64,000 nt of DNA. It comes from Marinobacter sediminum. GTDB lineage: Bacteria; Pseudomonadota; Gammaproteobacteria; Pseudomonadales; Oleiphilaceae. The translations under genes and the position numbers were made by a program. The DNA lies in contig NZ_JAEMQH010000002.1 in the NCBI RefSeq assembly GCF_016820575.1, positions 372,001 through 436,000 on the forward strand, in the 5' to 3' direction. The notes beneath the pieces were generated by a model, which made no database searches, had not been told where the DNA came from, and saw only the letters and a program-made list of their open reading frames with translations. Below, in pieces: positions 20,807-30,079 of this stretch. Each line of letters starts with the position of its first letter. Position 1 is the stretch's first letter.

Positions 20807-22045
20807 ATGAGTCAGGCACATTTTGTTATCCAGTCCGAGGCACAGAAGGCCGGGGCGAATGCGGCGGCAGACGTCAACGACAAGGTCACAGCCCTGTTCC
20901 CGGAGCAGGACGACGAGGCGGTGGATTCGGCGTTGGAGCTGTTTAACCGCATGTCCCGGCAGATTACCGATTCCTACCGCACCCTCGAATCCCGGGTGAA
21001 TCAGCTATCCGGTGAGCTGTCCCAGGAAACCATGCAGCGCCAGCAGGAGCTGGAAGAAAAAGAGCAGCTTGCTGATCGCTTGTCGACACTGCTGAAGGCA
21101 CTGCCAGCGGGTGTGGTGGTACTGGACAGTCAGGGTGTCGTGACCCAGACCAACCCGGCGGCCATTTCGCTGTTGGGAGAGCCCCTGGACGGCGAGCGTT
21201 GGGTGGATGTTATCCGCCGGTGTTTTGCGCCGCGTCGGGACGACGGCCACGAAGTCTCCCTGAAAGACGGTCGCCGGGTGAGCATTGAAATCCGGACTAT
21301 GGAAAACCAACCCGGTCAGCTGATCCTGCTGACGGATCTGACGGAAACCCGCCAACTTCAGTCGCAGCTTTCTCATGCCCAGCGTCTGTCCGCCATGGGC
21401 AAGATGGTCGCTTCGCTGGCGCACCAGATCCGTACTCCGCTGTCAGCGGCTATTTTGTATGGCGGCCACCTGAGCCAGGAAGATCTTGACGAGGAGATGC
21501 GCCAGCGCTGCGCGTCGCGCTTGATGTCCCGTCTCACGCACCTGGAGCAGCAGGTGCGCGACATGCTGATTTTTGCCCGGGGTGAGACCCGGCTGGCGGA
21601 GGAGTTGTCGGCTGAGACATTGGTGTCGGCGCTGGACTCTGCGGTAGAGGGGCTGAAACTTAATGCAGGTACCACGGTATCGATCGTGGACGAGGTTTCT
21701 GGCGATTGCCGGTTGATGTGCAACCGCGATGCGCTGGTCGGAGCTTGTACCAACCTGGTCAATAACAGCCTGGAAGCCGGCGCCACTGCGGTTGCCGTGC
21801 AGGTGGTGTCCGAGGGTAGTGAGCTGGTCATCCGGGTGGTCGACAATGGCCCGGGATTCCCGTCCGCGGAGGCTAAGCGCTTACTTGAAGCATTCTACAC
21901 GACAAAGTCCCACGGTACCGGTCTCGGCCTGGCGGTTGTCCAGGCTGTGGTAAAGGCCCACCAGGGCCAGTTCCATATTGAAGCGCTGGGGCAGGGTGGT
22001 GCGGTTGCCACCCTGCGCCTGCCGCAACTGAAGAATAACTATTAA
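20807..22045 (+). CDS. fleS: FleS, soluble sensor histidine kinase for flagellar genes
   Basis: 412 residues from the ATG at 20807 (GGGGGCGAAGG upstream); an upstream non-ATG reading from 20783 was set aside. No membrane helix, so cytoplasmic. A coiled-coil (about 40-95) leads into a PAS domain (about 96-180), then the H-box with His206 in SLAHQIRTPLSA, and an ATPase domain with N box NLVNNSLEAG and GTGLGLAVV. It phosphorylates FleR, 12 bases downstream. The promoter is sigma-54 type. Confidence 0.95.
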   Translation: MSQAHFVIQSEAQKAGANAAADVNDKVTALFPEQDDEAVDSALELFNRMSRQITDSYRTLESRVNQLSGELSQETMQRQQELEEKEQLADRLSTLLKALPAGVVVLDSQGVVTQTNPAAISLLGEPLDGERWVDVIRRCFAPRRDDGHEVSLKDGRRVSIEIRTMENQPGQLILLTDLTETRQLQSQLSHAQRLSAMGKMVASLAHQIRTPLSAAILYGGHLSQEDLDEEMRQRCASRLMSRLTHLEQQVRDMLIFARGETRLAEELSAETLVSALDSAVEGLKLNAGTTVSIVDEVSGDCRLMCNRDALVGACTNLVNNSLEAGATAVAVQVVSEGSELVIRVVDNGPGFPSAEAKRLLEAFYTTKSHGTGLGLAVVQAVVKAHQGQFHIEALGQGGAVATLRLPQLKNNY

Positions 22046-22057
22046 TCGGAGGCAACC

Positions 22058-23524
22058 ATGGCCAAAGCCCAGATTCTGATCGTTGAGGATGACCACGACC
22101 TGCGCGAGGCATTGGTAACCACATTGGAGCTGTCCAAGTTCCGGGTGCGCGAGGCAGCCAATGCCCAAGAGGCGCTGGCCCGTCTGGCAGAAGCGCCAGT
22201 GGACATGGTGGTCAGCGACGTCAACATGCCGGGTTTGTCTGGCCACGAACTCCTGGCCGAAGTGCAGCGGTTGTACCCGGGCCTGCCGATGATGCTGATT
22301 ACCGCCTACGGCCAGATCAGTCACGCGGTCTCCGCCATGCAGGCTGGTGCCATCGATTATCTGGTCAAGCCGTTTGAGCCCCAGGTGCTGGTGCAGGCGG
22401 TGAGCAAAATTGTCGGCGGCGTTCGTCAAAAGTCCTCGGATGCGCCTGTGGCCGAGGACCCGATCAGCAAACGCATGTTCCAGCTGGCGACCAAGGTGGC
22501 CGGCAGTGATTCGACGGTGATGATTTCAGGTGAAAGTGGCACTGGTAAAGAAGTGCTGGCCCGCTTTATTCATCAGCAATCTCCCCGGGCTGAACAGCCG
22601 TTTGTTGCCATCAATTGTGCGGCCATTCCCGAGAACATGCTGGAAGCGATCCTGTTCGGCCACGAGAAAGGCGCGTTCACCGGCGCGGTGGCAGCCTCGC
22701 CGGGTAAATTCGAGCAGGCCAATGGCGGTACGATTTTGCTGGATGAAATCTCGGAAATGGATCTGGGGCTGCAGTCCAAGTTGCTGCGGGTGCTGCAGGA
22801 ACGAGAGGTAGAGCGCGTCGGCGGTCGTAAGACGATTGCCCTGGATGTCCGGGTGGTTGCGACCACCAACCGCGATCTCGGCGATTACGTTCGCGAAGGC
22901 AAATTCCGGGAAGATCTTTACTACCGGCTAACGGTGTTCCCGATGCACTGGCAGCCCCTGCGCGAACGTCCGCTGGACATCATGCCGCTGGCCACATCGC
23001 TGCTGAAAAAGCACTGCAGCAAGATGAAGCTGACTGGCATTACTTTCGCTGCCGATGCCAAAAACGCGTTGATGAGTCATCCCTGGCCCGGCAATGTGCG
23101 GGAGCTGGATAACGCGATTCAGCGGGCGCTGGTTCTGCAGCAGGGCAATGTCATTCATACCGGTGACCTGTGCTTGGAACTCGGCATCACTGGTCGGCCC
23201 GTGTCGCCTGCACCGGTTGCGGCAAGGCCAGCACCTGAGGGCGATGTGGAGCAGCCCGGCGCACCGGAGGGCTACCTGCGTCGTCAGCCGGCGGACGATG
23301 AACCACCAGCATTCGGTGCTGATGAACCCTCGGCGGCCAGCTCCTTGGGCAGTGATCTGCGTCAACAGGAGTTCCGTATCATCATCCAGACACTCAAGCA
23401 GGAGCGTGGGCGTCGAAATCGCGCAGCGGAGCAGCTCGGCATCAGTCCACGGACCCTTCGTTACAAGCTTGCTCAAATGCGCGATGCCGGTATTGATCTG
23501 GATACCGAACTGGCTACGGCCTGA
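22058..23524 (+). CDS. fleR: FleR, sigma-54 response regulator of class III flagellar genes
   Basis: 488 residues. Receiver domain with Asp10, Asp11 or equivalent acidic pocket and phospho-acceptor Asp54 (VVSDVNMPG); Lys in VKPFE. The AAA+ domain has GESGTGKE and GAFTGA. A 70-residue Pro/Ala-rich linker precedes the Fis-type helix-turn-helix (AAEQLGISPRTLRYKLAQM). Activated by FleS, it turns on the basal-body and hook operons. A strong terminator follows 23 bases after the stop, closing fleSR. Confidence 0.95.
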   Translation: MAKAQILIVEDDHDLREALVTTLELSKFRVREAANAQEALARLAEAPVDMVVSDVNMPGLSGHELLAEVQRLYPGLPMMLITAYGQISHAVSAMQAGAIDYLVKPFEPQVLVQAVSKIVGGVRQKSSDAPVAEDPISKRMFQLATKVAGSDSTVMISGESGTGKEVLARFIHQQSPRAEQPFVAINCAAIPENMLEAILFGHEKGAFTGAVAASPGKFEQANGGTILLDEISEMDLGLQSKLLRVLQEREVERVGGRKTIALDVRVVATTNRDLGDYVREGKFREDLYYRLTVFPMHWQPLRERPLDIMPLATSLLKKHCSKMKLTGITFAADAKNALMSHPWPGNVRELDNAIQRALVLQQGNVIHTGDLCLELGITGRPVSPAPVAARPAPEGDVEQPGAPEGYLRRQPADDEPPAFGADEPSAASSLGSDLRQQEFRIIIQTLKQERGRRNRAAEQLGISPRTLRYKLAQMRDAGIDLDTELATA

Positions 23525-23547
23525 CCTCTGTTAAAGACTCCTTCATT

Positions 23548-23573
23548 GGGCACTCACATGAGTGCCCTTTTTT
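23548..23573 (+). terminator. Rho-independent terminator after fleSR
   Basis: Stem GGGCACTC / GAGTGCCC (8 bp, perfect), tetraloop ACAT, then six T. Ends the fleSR transcript ahead of the fliE promoter. Confidence 0.9.
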
Positions 23574-23659
23574 ATGGCTCTTAAGGTCGCTTCCGGTAAG
23601 CGCTTCAACGCTGTCAAAACTCCGTCGCACGCTTAACTCCGTTCCCTGAATTCCTCATT

Positions 23660-23686
23660 AACTTTATGATATATATCGTTAAAGTT
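23660..23686. repeat. Inverted repeat next to fliE promoter
   Basis: A perfect 7-bp inverted repeat AACTTTA / TAAAGTT with a 13-base AT-rich centre ends 4 bases before the sigma-54 -24 box. It could be a regulator site; it is too close to the promoter for a classical looping enhancer. Confidence 0.4.
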
Positions 23687-23690
23687 TAGT

Positions 23691-23706
23691 TGGCCCGCCG
23701 ATTGCT
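23691..23706 (+). promoter_or_regulatory. Sigma-54 promoter of the fliE operon
   Basis: TGGCCCG-CCGA-TTGCT: -24 GG at 23692-23693 and -12 GC at 23704-23705, full match at the key positions. Transcription from about 23717 gives a leader of about 55 bases that contains a short hairpin (TCCGCC / GGCGGA at 23738-23758). Confidence 0.9.
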
Positions 23707-23772
23707 TTTGATGAATTAATAGAATTCCATGAGTCACTCCGCCATGGCTAGCGGCGGAATTGGGAGAGAGTT

Positions 23773-24141
23773 ATGGTCCAGCGTGCCGACATCAATAGCG
23801 TCCTGTCAGACATTCGCTCACTGCGTTCCCAGATGATGCAGAATCAGCAAATTCAGCAGGATCAGTCGGTGCGAGGTCGAATTGACGGCCCGCGCCAGGT
23901 TCAGGAAACACAGGAAACATCCAGCTTCAGCGACATGCTGGGCAAGGCGGTGAATAATGTGAATGACCTGCAGCAGACCACCAGTGAACTCCGGACTGCC
24001 TATGACATGGGCGATCCCAATGTGGACATTACCAAGGTGATGATTGCGGCCCAGAAATCCTCTGTCTCCTTTGAAGCCCTGACCCAAGTTCGTAACCGAG
24101 TGGTCCGCGCTTACGAAGACATCATGAACATGCCGATCTGA
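23773..24141 (+). CDS. fliE: FliE, MS-ring/rod junction protein
   Basis: 122 residues, slightly longer than the usual 100-110 because of a Gln-rich stretch ([13 protein letters not shown]) near residue 20. The conserved C-terminal block is clear: [50 protein letters not shown]. FliE is exported early and joins the MS ring to the proximal rod. GGGAGAGAG is the ribosome site. First gene of the sigma-54-driven fliEFGHIJ operon. Confidence 0.95.
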   Translation: MVQRADINSVLSDIRSLRSQMMQNQQIQQDQSVRGRIDGPRQVQETQETSSFSDMLGKAVNNVNDLQQTTSELRTAYDMGDPNVDITKVMIAAQKSSVSFEALTQVRNRVVRAYEDIMNMPI

Positions 24142-24156
24142 TAACGGAGCAGAGCA

Positions 24157-25863
24157 ATGGCCAGCGTTCCTGCACAAACCACATCTTCCAATGTTCCGGC
24201 ATCCCAGGCATCCGATGGCCCTGAGAGCGGCAGCGATATGTTCCTGGGCTTCAATCGCCTGAATCTTCTGCGTCAGATCGGTCTGATGGTCGGCCTGGCG
24301 GCCAGTGTGGCGCTGGGCGTTGCCGTTGTGTTGTGGGCTCAGGAGCCGAATTACCAGCCGGTCGTGGGTGACCTGTCCTCGTATAACCCCCAGGACGTCA
24401 CCACCATCCTCGAAAGCAACGGTATCGACTACAAGATGGATCCCAGAAGCGGTGCGCTACTGGTTCCATCCGATCAGGTCTACAGTGCACGCCTGAAGCT
24501 GGCCGCCGAGGGTGTCACGGATCAACAAACCATGGGCTACGAGCTGCTGGATCAGGACCGTGGTCTGGGTACCTCGCAGTTCATGGAAACAATCAGCTAT
24601 CGGCGCGGCCTGGAGGGCGAACTGGCCCGCACCATCAGTGCCATGCGCGGCGTTCGCAGTGCCCGGGTGCACCTGGCCATTCCTGAGCGTTCGGTGTTTG
24701 TCCGGGATGCCCGCGAGCCATCCGCTTCGGTATTTCTGGAGGTATTTGCCGGTCGTCGTCCTGAGCAGGAGCAGATCAACGCGGTGGTGAACCTGGTCGC
24801 CGGCAGCATCCCGATGATGAAGAAAGGCAACGTTACGGTCGTGGACCAGAATGGCAGCCTGCTCACGGGCCAGGAAAGTGGCGGCGAAACCGACCGCATG
24901 CAGGATCAGTACGAGTACACCTCAAAGGTTGAAGAACGACTGAGCCGGCGAGTGACATCATTGATTTCACCCATAGTGGGTGAAGGCCGGTATCGGGCCG
25001 AAGTTTCAGCTGACCTGGATTTCTCCTCGGTGGAGCAGGCGGAAGAGTTGTTCAACCCGGAACAGCAGGCCGTCCGCAGCGAACGGGAAATGACCGAGCA
25101 GAGGGTTTCCGGTGCAGGGCCGCTGGGTATTCCGGGTGCTCTGTCCAATCAGCCGCCGGCCGATGCCACTGTGCCTGAGCAGGCTGCTGCCGGCGACGGC
25201 GAAGAGGCTGCGCCCGCAAAGCCCATGGATGTCCGACGCGAAGCAACGCGCAATTATGAAATGGACCGTACCGTCAGCTATGTCCGCCAGGAGCTGGGTC
25301 GTATCAAGCGGGTGACCGTAGCTCTGGCCGTGGACGACATGAAAGTGGTGGATCCGCAAACCGGTGAAGTCAGTTTCCAGCCCTGGCCTGAGCAGGAGCT
25401 GCAACGCTTGAGCATGCTGGTGCGGGATGCGGTTGGCTATTCTGCGGCTCGTGGTGACAGTGTTACGGTGATGAACACAGCCTTTGCGCAGGAAGAATCC
25501 ATTGAATTTGAGGCCCCGGGATTCTGGGAGCAGCCCTGGTTCTGGGACTTGATGAAGCAGGTGCTGGCCGGTCTGGTGATCCTGGTCCTGGTGTTGGGTT
25601 TGCTGCGTCCGACCCTGAAGAGCCTGTCTGGCAGCGGTCAGCGTGAGCGCAGTGGCTCCGATGGCGATCGTGGCTACGGCGACCTGGACAGCATCGAAGG
25701 CGGCCAGGAATTGCGCCAGGCTATGTCGGGCCAGGACGATCTGCTTTTGCCCGGCGCCACTGACAGCTATGATAGGCAGCTGAATTCTCTGAAAGGCCTG
25801 ATAGCAGAAGACCCAGCCCGGGTTGCCCAGGTCATGCGCCAGTGGGTGAACGTTGATGACTGA
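24157..25863 (+). CDS. fliF: FliF, flagellar MS-ring protein
   Basis: 568 residues, typical length. Transmembrane helices at about 42-62 (IGLMVGLAASVALGVAVVLW) and about 470-488 (LAGLVILVLVLGLL) flank the periplasmic ring-building domains, with the conserved YRRGLEGELARTI block near residue 148. The C-terminal cytoplasmic tail after residue 520 (LIAEDPARVAQVMRQWVNVDD) is the FliG-binding segment. It starts 15 bases after fliE; its last codons overlap the fliG start. Confidence 0.97.
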   Translation: MASVPAQTTSSNVPASQASDGPESGSDMFLGFNRLNLLRQIGLMVGLAASVALGVAVVLWAQEPNYQPVVGDLSSYNPQDVTTILESNGIDYKMDPRSGALLVPSDQVYSARLKLAAEGVTDQQTMGYELLDQDRGLGTSQFMETISYRRGLEGELARTISAMRGVRSARVHLAIPERSVFVRDAREPSASVFLEVFAGRRPEQEQINAVVNLVAGSIPMMKKGNVTVVDQNGSLLTGQESGGETDRMQDQYEYTSKVEERLSRRVTSLISPIVGEGRYRAEVSADLDFSSVEQAEELFNPEQQAVRSEREMTEQRVSGAGPLGIPGALSNQPPADATVPEQAAAGDGEEAAPAKPMDVRREATRNYEMDRTVSYVRQELGRIKRVTVALAVDDMKVVDPQTGEVSFQPWPEQELQRLSMLVRDAVGYSAARGDSVTVMNTAFAQEESIEFEAPGFWEQPWFWDLMKQVLAGLVILVLVLGLLRPTLKSLSGSGQRERSGSDGDRGYGDLDSIEGGQELRQAMSGQDDLLLPGATDSYDRQLNSLKGLIAEDPARVAQVMRQWVNVDD

Positions 25864-26899
25864 TCAAGATAACCAGCCAGGTGCCGGCGCACCCCAGAAG
25901 CCGCAGCGGAAAATATCTCGGGTTGAACAGGCCGCCATCCTGCTGATGTCGCTGGGTGAGGCTGATGCCGCGCAGGTGTTGAAGCACATGGGCCCGAAAG
26001 AGGTTCAGCGTGTTGGTGTGGCCATGGCCCAGATGAAGGACGTCAGTAAAGACGACGTCACCTTTGTGCTGAACCAGTTCGTCGACGCCGTCGGCGGTCA
26101 GACCGGTCTCGGCGTGGGCAACGACGACTATATCCGCGCCATGCTGACCCAGGCCCTGGGCGACGACAAAGCGGCCAGCCTGATCGACCGCATCCTGATC
26201 GGAGGCAACACCACCGGTCTGGACACCCTCAAGTGGATGGAACCCCGTGCCGTGGGTGACATTATCCGTTACGAACACCCCCAGATTCAGGCCATCGTTA
26301 TCTCCTATCTGGACCCGGATCAGGCGGCTGAAATACTTGCCACCCTGGACGAAAAGGTCCGGCTCGATGTGATGATGCGCGTAGCCTCTCTGGAGAGTAT
26401 CCAGCCCCAAGCCTTGCAGGAGTTGAATGACATTCTGGAGAAACAGTTCTCCGGTGGCTCGGCCGCGCAGACCAGCCGGATTGGTGGTATCAAGCGTGCG
26501 GCCGACATCATGAACTTCATGGATCGCAGTATCGAAGGCAACCTGATGGATTCCATCAAGGATATGGACCCGGATCTGGCCTCGACCATCGAAGACTTGA
26601 TGTTTGTCTTCGACAACCTCAAGGATATCGACGATCGCGGCATCCAGGCGCTGCTGCGGGAAGTCTCTTCGGAAGTGCTGGTGGTGGCTCTTAAAGGCGC
26701 CGACGATGCGGTCCAGGAAAAGATCTTCAAGAACATGTCCAAGCGTGCTGCCGAGCTGCTGCAGGATGACCTGGAGGCCAAGGGCCCGGTTAAGGTCAGC
26801 GAGGTTGAGGGCGCACAGAAAGACATTATCACCGTGGCCCGCCGTATGGCCGAAGCGGGTGAAATCTCACTCGGCGGTGCCGGCGAAGAAATGATGTGA
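25856..26899 (+). CDS. fliG: FliG, flagellar motor switch protein
   Basis: 347 residues from the ATG at 25856, overlapping the fliF stop by 8 bases; a TTG one codon earlier is the only other choice. The middle domain carries EHPQ (IRYEHPQIQAIV), the FliM-binding motif. The C-terminal torque domain has the charged ridge DIDDRGIQALLREV and KGADDAVQEKIFKNMSKRA that meets the stator. It couples the MS ring to rotation and switching. Confidence 0.97.
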   Translation: MTDQDNQPGAGAPQKPQRKISRVEQAAILLMSLGEADAAQVLKHMGPKEVQRVGVAMAQMKDVSKDDVTFVLNQFVDAVGGQTGLGVGNDDYIRAMLTQALGDDKAASLIDRILIGGNTTGLDTLKWMEPRAVGDIIRYEHPQIQAIVISYLDPDQAAEILATLDEKVRLDVMMRVASLESIQPQALQELNDILEKQFSGGSAAQTSRIGGIKRAADIMNFMDRSIEGNLMDSIKDMDPDLASTIEDLMFVFDNLKDIDDRGIQALLREVSSEVLVVALKGADDAVQEKIFKNMSKRAAELLQDDLEAKGPVKVSEVEGAQKDIITVARRMAEAGEISLGGAGEEMM

Positions 26900-27804
26900 T
26901 GAAAGATTCCTCCAAGGATCTCAACCGCATTCCCAAGGAGCAGCTGACAGCGTATGAGCGCTGGGAGCTGCCCCTGCTGGATGCCCGTGGTAATGAAATT
27001 GCCCGGGAAGAGGAACGGGACGTCAAACCTTTGACCGCCGCCGACCTGGGGGAGATCCGCAAGGCGGCGCGCGAGGATGGCTACAACGAGGGCCGGGAAG
27101 CGGGCTACCAGGCCGGACTGGCCGAAGGTAGGGCTGAGGGCCACGAGGAAGGCCTACAGACTGGCGTTGCCGAAGGGCGGGAGCAGGGCGAAAAGCAGGG
27201 CTACGAAGAGACTCGCAAGGACATCGACACCAAGCTCGACCGCCTTGAGCACCTGATGGGCGAATTGCTGCTGCCAATCCGCCGTCACGAAGACGAGGTG
27301 GAAACAGCGCTGGTGAATCTCACCACAGCCCTGGCACGGGCGGTGGTGTTCCGGGAGCTGTCCCTGGATTCGTCCCAGATTAAGAATGTTGTCCGGCAGG
27401 CCCTGGCGGCCTTGCCATCAACCGCGGAAAACCTGCGCATTCATATCCATCCCGACGACGAAACCTTTGTGCGCGAAGTGACCGCTCGGCTGGATTCGTC
27501 CGCCTCGATCATTGCCGACGACACCATCCTGCCTGGTGGCTGCACCGTCCAGACCCGCCACAGCCTGGTGGATTTCACCGTTGAAAAGCGTTTCCAGCGC
27601 GCTGTTCAGAGCATGCTGGCCCAGCAGGCCGACGAGAGCGAGGCTGGCGACGTGGAAGAGCTGGATGCCCTGATGGGCGATCTGACCGATTTCCAGCGGG
27701 ATGTGCTGAGCACCCCCGAACCGCAAGACCTGTCTCCGCAAGACGAGCCGCAGGATGAATCAGGCGACGACAAGGACGAAGGCGATGACCTCACGTCTGG
27801 CTGA
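26899..27804 (+). CDS. fliH: FliH, flagellar export ATPase regulator
   Basis: 301 residues from the ATG at 26899, which shares one base with the fliG stop (TGATG); a GTG one codon upstream is also possible. It shows the Gly-x3-Gly-type helix repeats typical of FliH ([27 protein letters not shown], about 60-90) and a C-terminal FliI-binding domain. The last 45 residues are very acidic and Ser/Asp/Glu-rich, a longer tail than in E. coli. FliH holds FliI at the export gate. It overlaps fliI by 20 bases. Confidence 0.93.
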   Translation: MKDSSKDLNRIPKEQLTAYERWELPLLDARGNEIAREEERDVKPLTAADLGEIRKAAREDGYNEGREAGYQAGLAEGRAEGHEEGLQTGVAEGREQGEKQGYEETRKDIDTKLDRLEHLMGELLLPIRRHEDEVETALVNLTTALARAVVFRELSLDSSQIKNVVRQALAALPSTAENLRIHIHPDDETFVREVTARLDSSASIIADDTILPGGCTVQTRHSLVDFTVEKRFQRAVQSMLAQQADESEAGDVEELDALMGDLTDFQRDVLSTPEPQDLSPQDEPQDESGDDKDEGDDLTSG

Positions 27805-29182
27805 TCGTCTGAATAAGTTTCAGGATTTTCTGGGTGACGAACCAACTCCAGAGTTGTCCGGCCGGCTGACCCGCATGGTGGGACTGACCCTGGAATGTGT
27901 TGGTTGCCCCATGGTGGTCGGCGATCGGTGTGTGATTGAGAGCCAGGGTGCCGGCACGATTGAAGCGGAAGTGGTGGGCTTCGAGGACGACCGGGTTTAC
28001 CTGATGCCACTCACTGCCATTGACGGCCTCAAGCCAGGTGCCCGGGTGGTGCCAGTGTCGGCCGCCAGTCGTGTTCCGGTCGGGCCGCAGATGCTTGGGC
28101 GTGTGGTGGACGGCAGTGGGGAGCCGCTGGATGGCAAAGGGCCGCTGCAGGCTGAAGCCCGGGTGGCGCTCACCGGCGATATCATTAACCCCCTGAATCG
28201 TGCGCCGGTGCGGCAATCCATGGATGTTGGTATTCGTGCCATCAACTCCTTGCTGACCGTCGGACAGGGCCAGCGCCTGGGCCTGTTTGCCGGTAGTGGT
28301 GTTGGTAAAAGTATGCTGCTGGGCATGATGACCCGGTTCACCGACGCCGATATTACCGTGGTTGGCCTGATCGGCGAGCGGGGCCGGGAGGTCAAGGAGT
28401 TCATCGAGGACATCCTGGGTGACGAAGGTCTTTCCCGATCCGTGGTGGTAGCATCGCCCGCCGACGATTCCCCGCTCATGCGCTTGCGTGCGGCCATGTT
28501 GACCACACGAATCGCTGAGTATTACCGGGATCAGGGCAAGCGGGTGTTGCTGTTGATGGATTCACTCACCCGTTACGCCCAGGCCCAGCGTGAAATCGCC
28601 CTGGCAGTCGGCGAGCCGCCTGCAACCAAGGGCTATCCGCCCTCGGTCTTCGCAAAATTACCCCAGCTGGTTGAGCGAACCGGTAATGGCCGGCCCGGTG
28701 GTGGTTCAATCACTGCCTTCTACACCGTGCTGACTGAGGGGGATGACCAGCAGGACCCCATTGCCGATGCCGCCCGGGCGATCCTGGATGGCCACATTGT
28801 GTTGTCGCGTCGCCTTGCGGAAGAAGGCCATTATCCAGCCATTGATGTCGAGGCCTCTATCAGTCGAGTTATGCCTCAGGTTACCGAAACCGAACACTTT
28901 GCCCGTGCCCAACGGTTCAAGCAGGTTTATTCCCGCTATCAGCAGGCCCGGGATCTGATCAGTGTGGGGGCCTACGTGAAGGGATCGGATCCGGAAACGG
29001 ATTTTGCCATCGCCCACATCGCCAATATGCGCCAGTTCCTTCAGCAAGGGCTAAATGAGAGTGCTCAGCTGAAAGACAGCATTGAACAGTTGCTGGCGGT
29101 GGTGCCGGAGCGCCGGTCACCCGATCGCATCAAGTCGGCGGCGGTGAATGCCCCGCCCGGCGGCTCTGGGGCTAGAGGCTGA
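27785..29182 (+). CDS. fliI: FliI, flagellar protein export ATPase
   Basis: 465 residues from the ATG at 27785, which has GAAGG 4-8 bases upstream; an in-frame start at 27755 would add ten residues unlike the family. Walker A GSGVGKS and Walker [18 protein letters not shown] are intact, with the conserved [14 protein letters not shown] segment, as in F1-beta-like type III export ATPases. It energises substrate unfolding and entry with FliH and FliJ. The start lies inside fliH and the stop overlaps the fliJ start by one base. Confidence 0.97.
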   Translation: MTSRLADRLNKFQDFLGDEPTPELSGRLTRMVGLTLECVGCPMVVGDRCVIESQGAGTIEAEVVGFEDDRVYLMPLTAIDGLKPGARVVPVSAASRVPVGPQMLGRVVDGSGEPLDGKGPLQAEARVALTGDIINPLNRAPVRQSMDVGIRAINSLLTVGQGQRLGLFAGSGVGKSMLLGMMTRFTDADITVVGLIGERGREVKEFIEDILGDEGLSRSVVVASPADDSPLMRLRAAMLTTRIAEYYRDQGKRVLLLMDSLTRYAQAQREIALAVGEPPATKGYPPSVFAKLPQLVERTGNGRPGGGSITAFYTVLTEGDDQQDPIADAARAILDGHIVLSRRLAEEGHYPAIDVEASISRVMPQVTETEHFARAQRFKQVYSRYQQARDLISVGAYVKGSDPETDFAIAHIANMRQFLQQGLNESAQLKDSIEQLLAVVPERRSPDRIKSAAVNAPPGGSGARG

Positions 29183-29625
29183 TGCTTCGCTCACGCCGCC
29201 TGGAAGTCGTGTTAACCCTGGAGGAGCGCAAGGAGCAGGAGGCGCTCGAACGCATGGGTGAGGCCCGAAAGCTGGTAGAGCAGCAGCGGGAGCAGGTCAA
29301 TAACCTGAACCAGTATCAGCAGGAATATCGGGATCAGATTCGTAACAGCCAGCAGGGTGTCGTTGACGTGCGCCGGCTGCAGTCCTGGCAGGCTTTTATC
29401 GCCCAGCTCGATCAGGTCATTGCCCAGCAGCAGAAACAGCTCGGCCAGGCTGAGAAAGTCTTCGACGCCCGGCGTGCCGAATGGCAGCAAGCCTACGAGC
29501 GCAAGCGGGGAATGGAGAAGTACATTGAAACCTGTCGCCAGCAGGAGCAGCGAGAACAGGACCTGAATGAGCAGAAACTGGCCGATGAAGCGGCCGGCCG
29601 GGCCTTTGTTCGTCGGCGTCGATAG
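29182..29625 (+). CDS. fliJ: FliJ, export ATPase central stalk protein
   Basis: 147 residues forming an almost uninterrupted charged coiled coil (LEERKEQEALERMGEARKL then QQREQVNNLNQYQQEYRDQI), the FliJ hallmark, with a basic C-terminus FVRRRR. FliJ sits inside the FliI ring like the gamma subunit of F1 and helps couple the export gate to the proton gradient. The ATG overlaps the fliI stop. It is the last structural gene before the hsbA-hsbR-hptB module, with a 122-base gap. Confidence 0.92.
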   Translation: MLRSRRLEVVLTLEERKEQEALERMGEARKLVEQQREQVNNLNQYQQEYRDQIRNSQQGVVDVRRLQSWQAFIAQLDQVIAQQQKQLGQAEKVFDARRAEWQQAYERKRGMEKYIETCRQQEQREQDLNEQKLADEAAGRAFVRRRR

Positions 29626-29747
29626 AGGCGGCACAGTGCCGGGTTCTGACCAGTGCAATTTAATCGTGTTGGGCTATCCTTATCCCAATGAGGTTCGCCC
29701 GGTAGCGGGTGGTCCATGCGACAAAGAATATCTTCGGAGGTTCGGGA

Positions 29748-30053
29748 ATGCCGATTCAGACACGTCGTGGTGAAAACAGCCAGACTCTGATCATCAGTAT
29801 TGTGGGTCGGTTCGACTTTAGCACCCATCAGGCCTTCCGTGACGCCTACGAGCACGGTGATGAAAGCATTCGCTACTACATCGTTGACTTGTCGGATACC
29901 ACCTATCTGGACAGTTCCGCGCTTGGTATGTTGCTCCTGCTTCGGGATTACGCCGGCGGTGATAGCGCAAGCATTTCCATCGAAAACTGCAATAACGACG
30001 TCCGTCGGATCCTGTCCATCTCCAATTTCGAGCAGTTGTTCGCCATCCGCTGA
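29748..30053 (+). CDS. hsbA: HsbA-like STAS anti-anti-sigma factor
   Basis: 101 residues from the ATG at 29748, supported by GGAGG seven bases upstream. A STAS domain with the phospho-acceptor region TYLDSSALGMLLLLRDY; Ser56 aligns with the phosphorylated serine of Pseudomonas HsbA. In P. aeruginosa HsbA is phosphorylated/dephosphorylated by HsbR and, depending on its state, binds the anti-sigma factor FlgM or a diguanylate cyclase, thereby choosing between swimming and biofilm. The next two genes are hsbR and hptB, as expected. Confidence 0.85.
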   Translation: MPIQTRRGENSQTLIISIVGRFDFSTHQAFRDAYEHGDESIRYYIVDLSDTTYLDSSALGMLLLLRDYAGGDSASISIENCNNDVRRILSISNFEQLFAIR

Positions 30054-30079
30054 TTCATGCGCACTGCCCGGAGTCCATC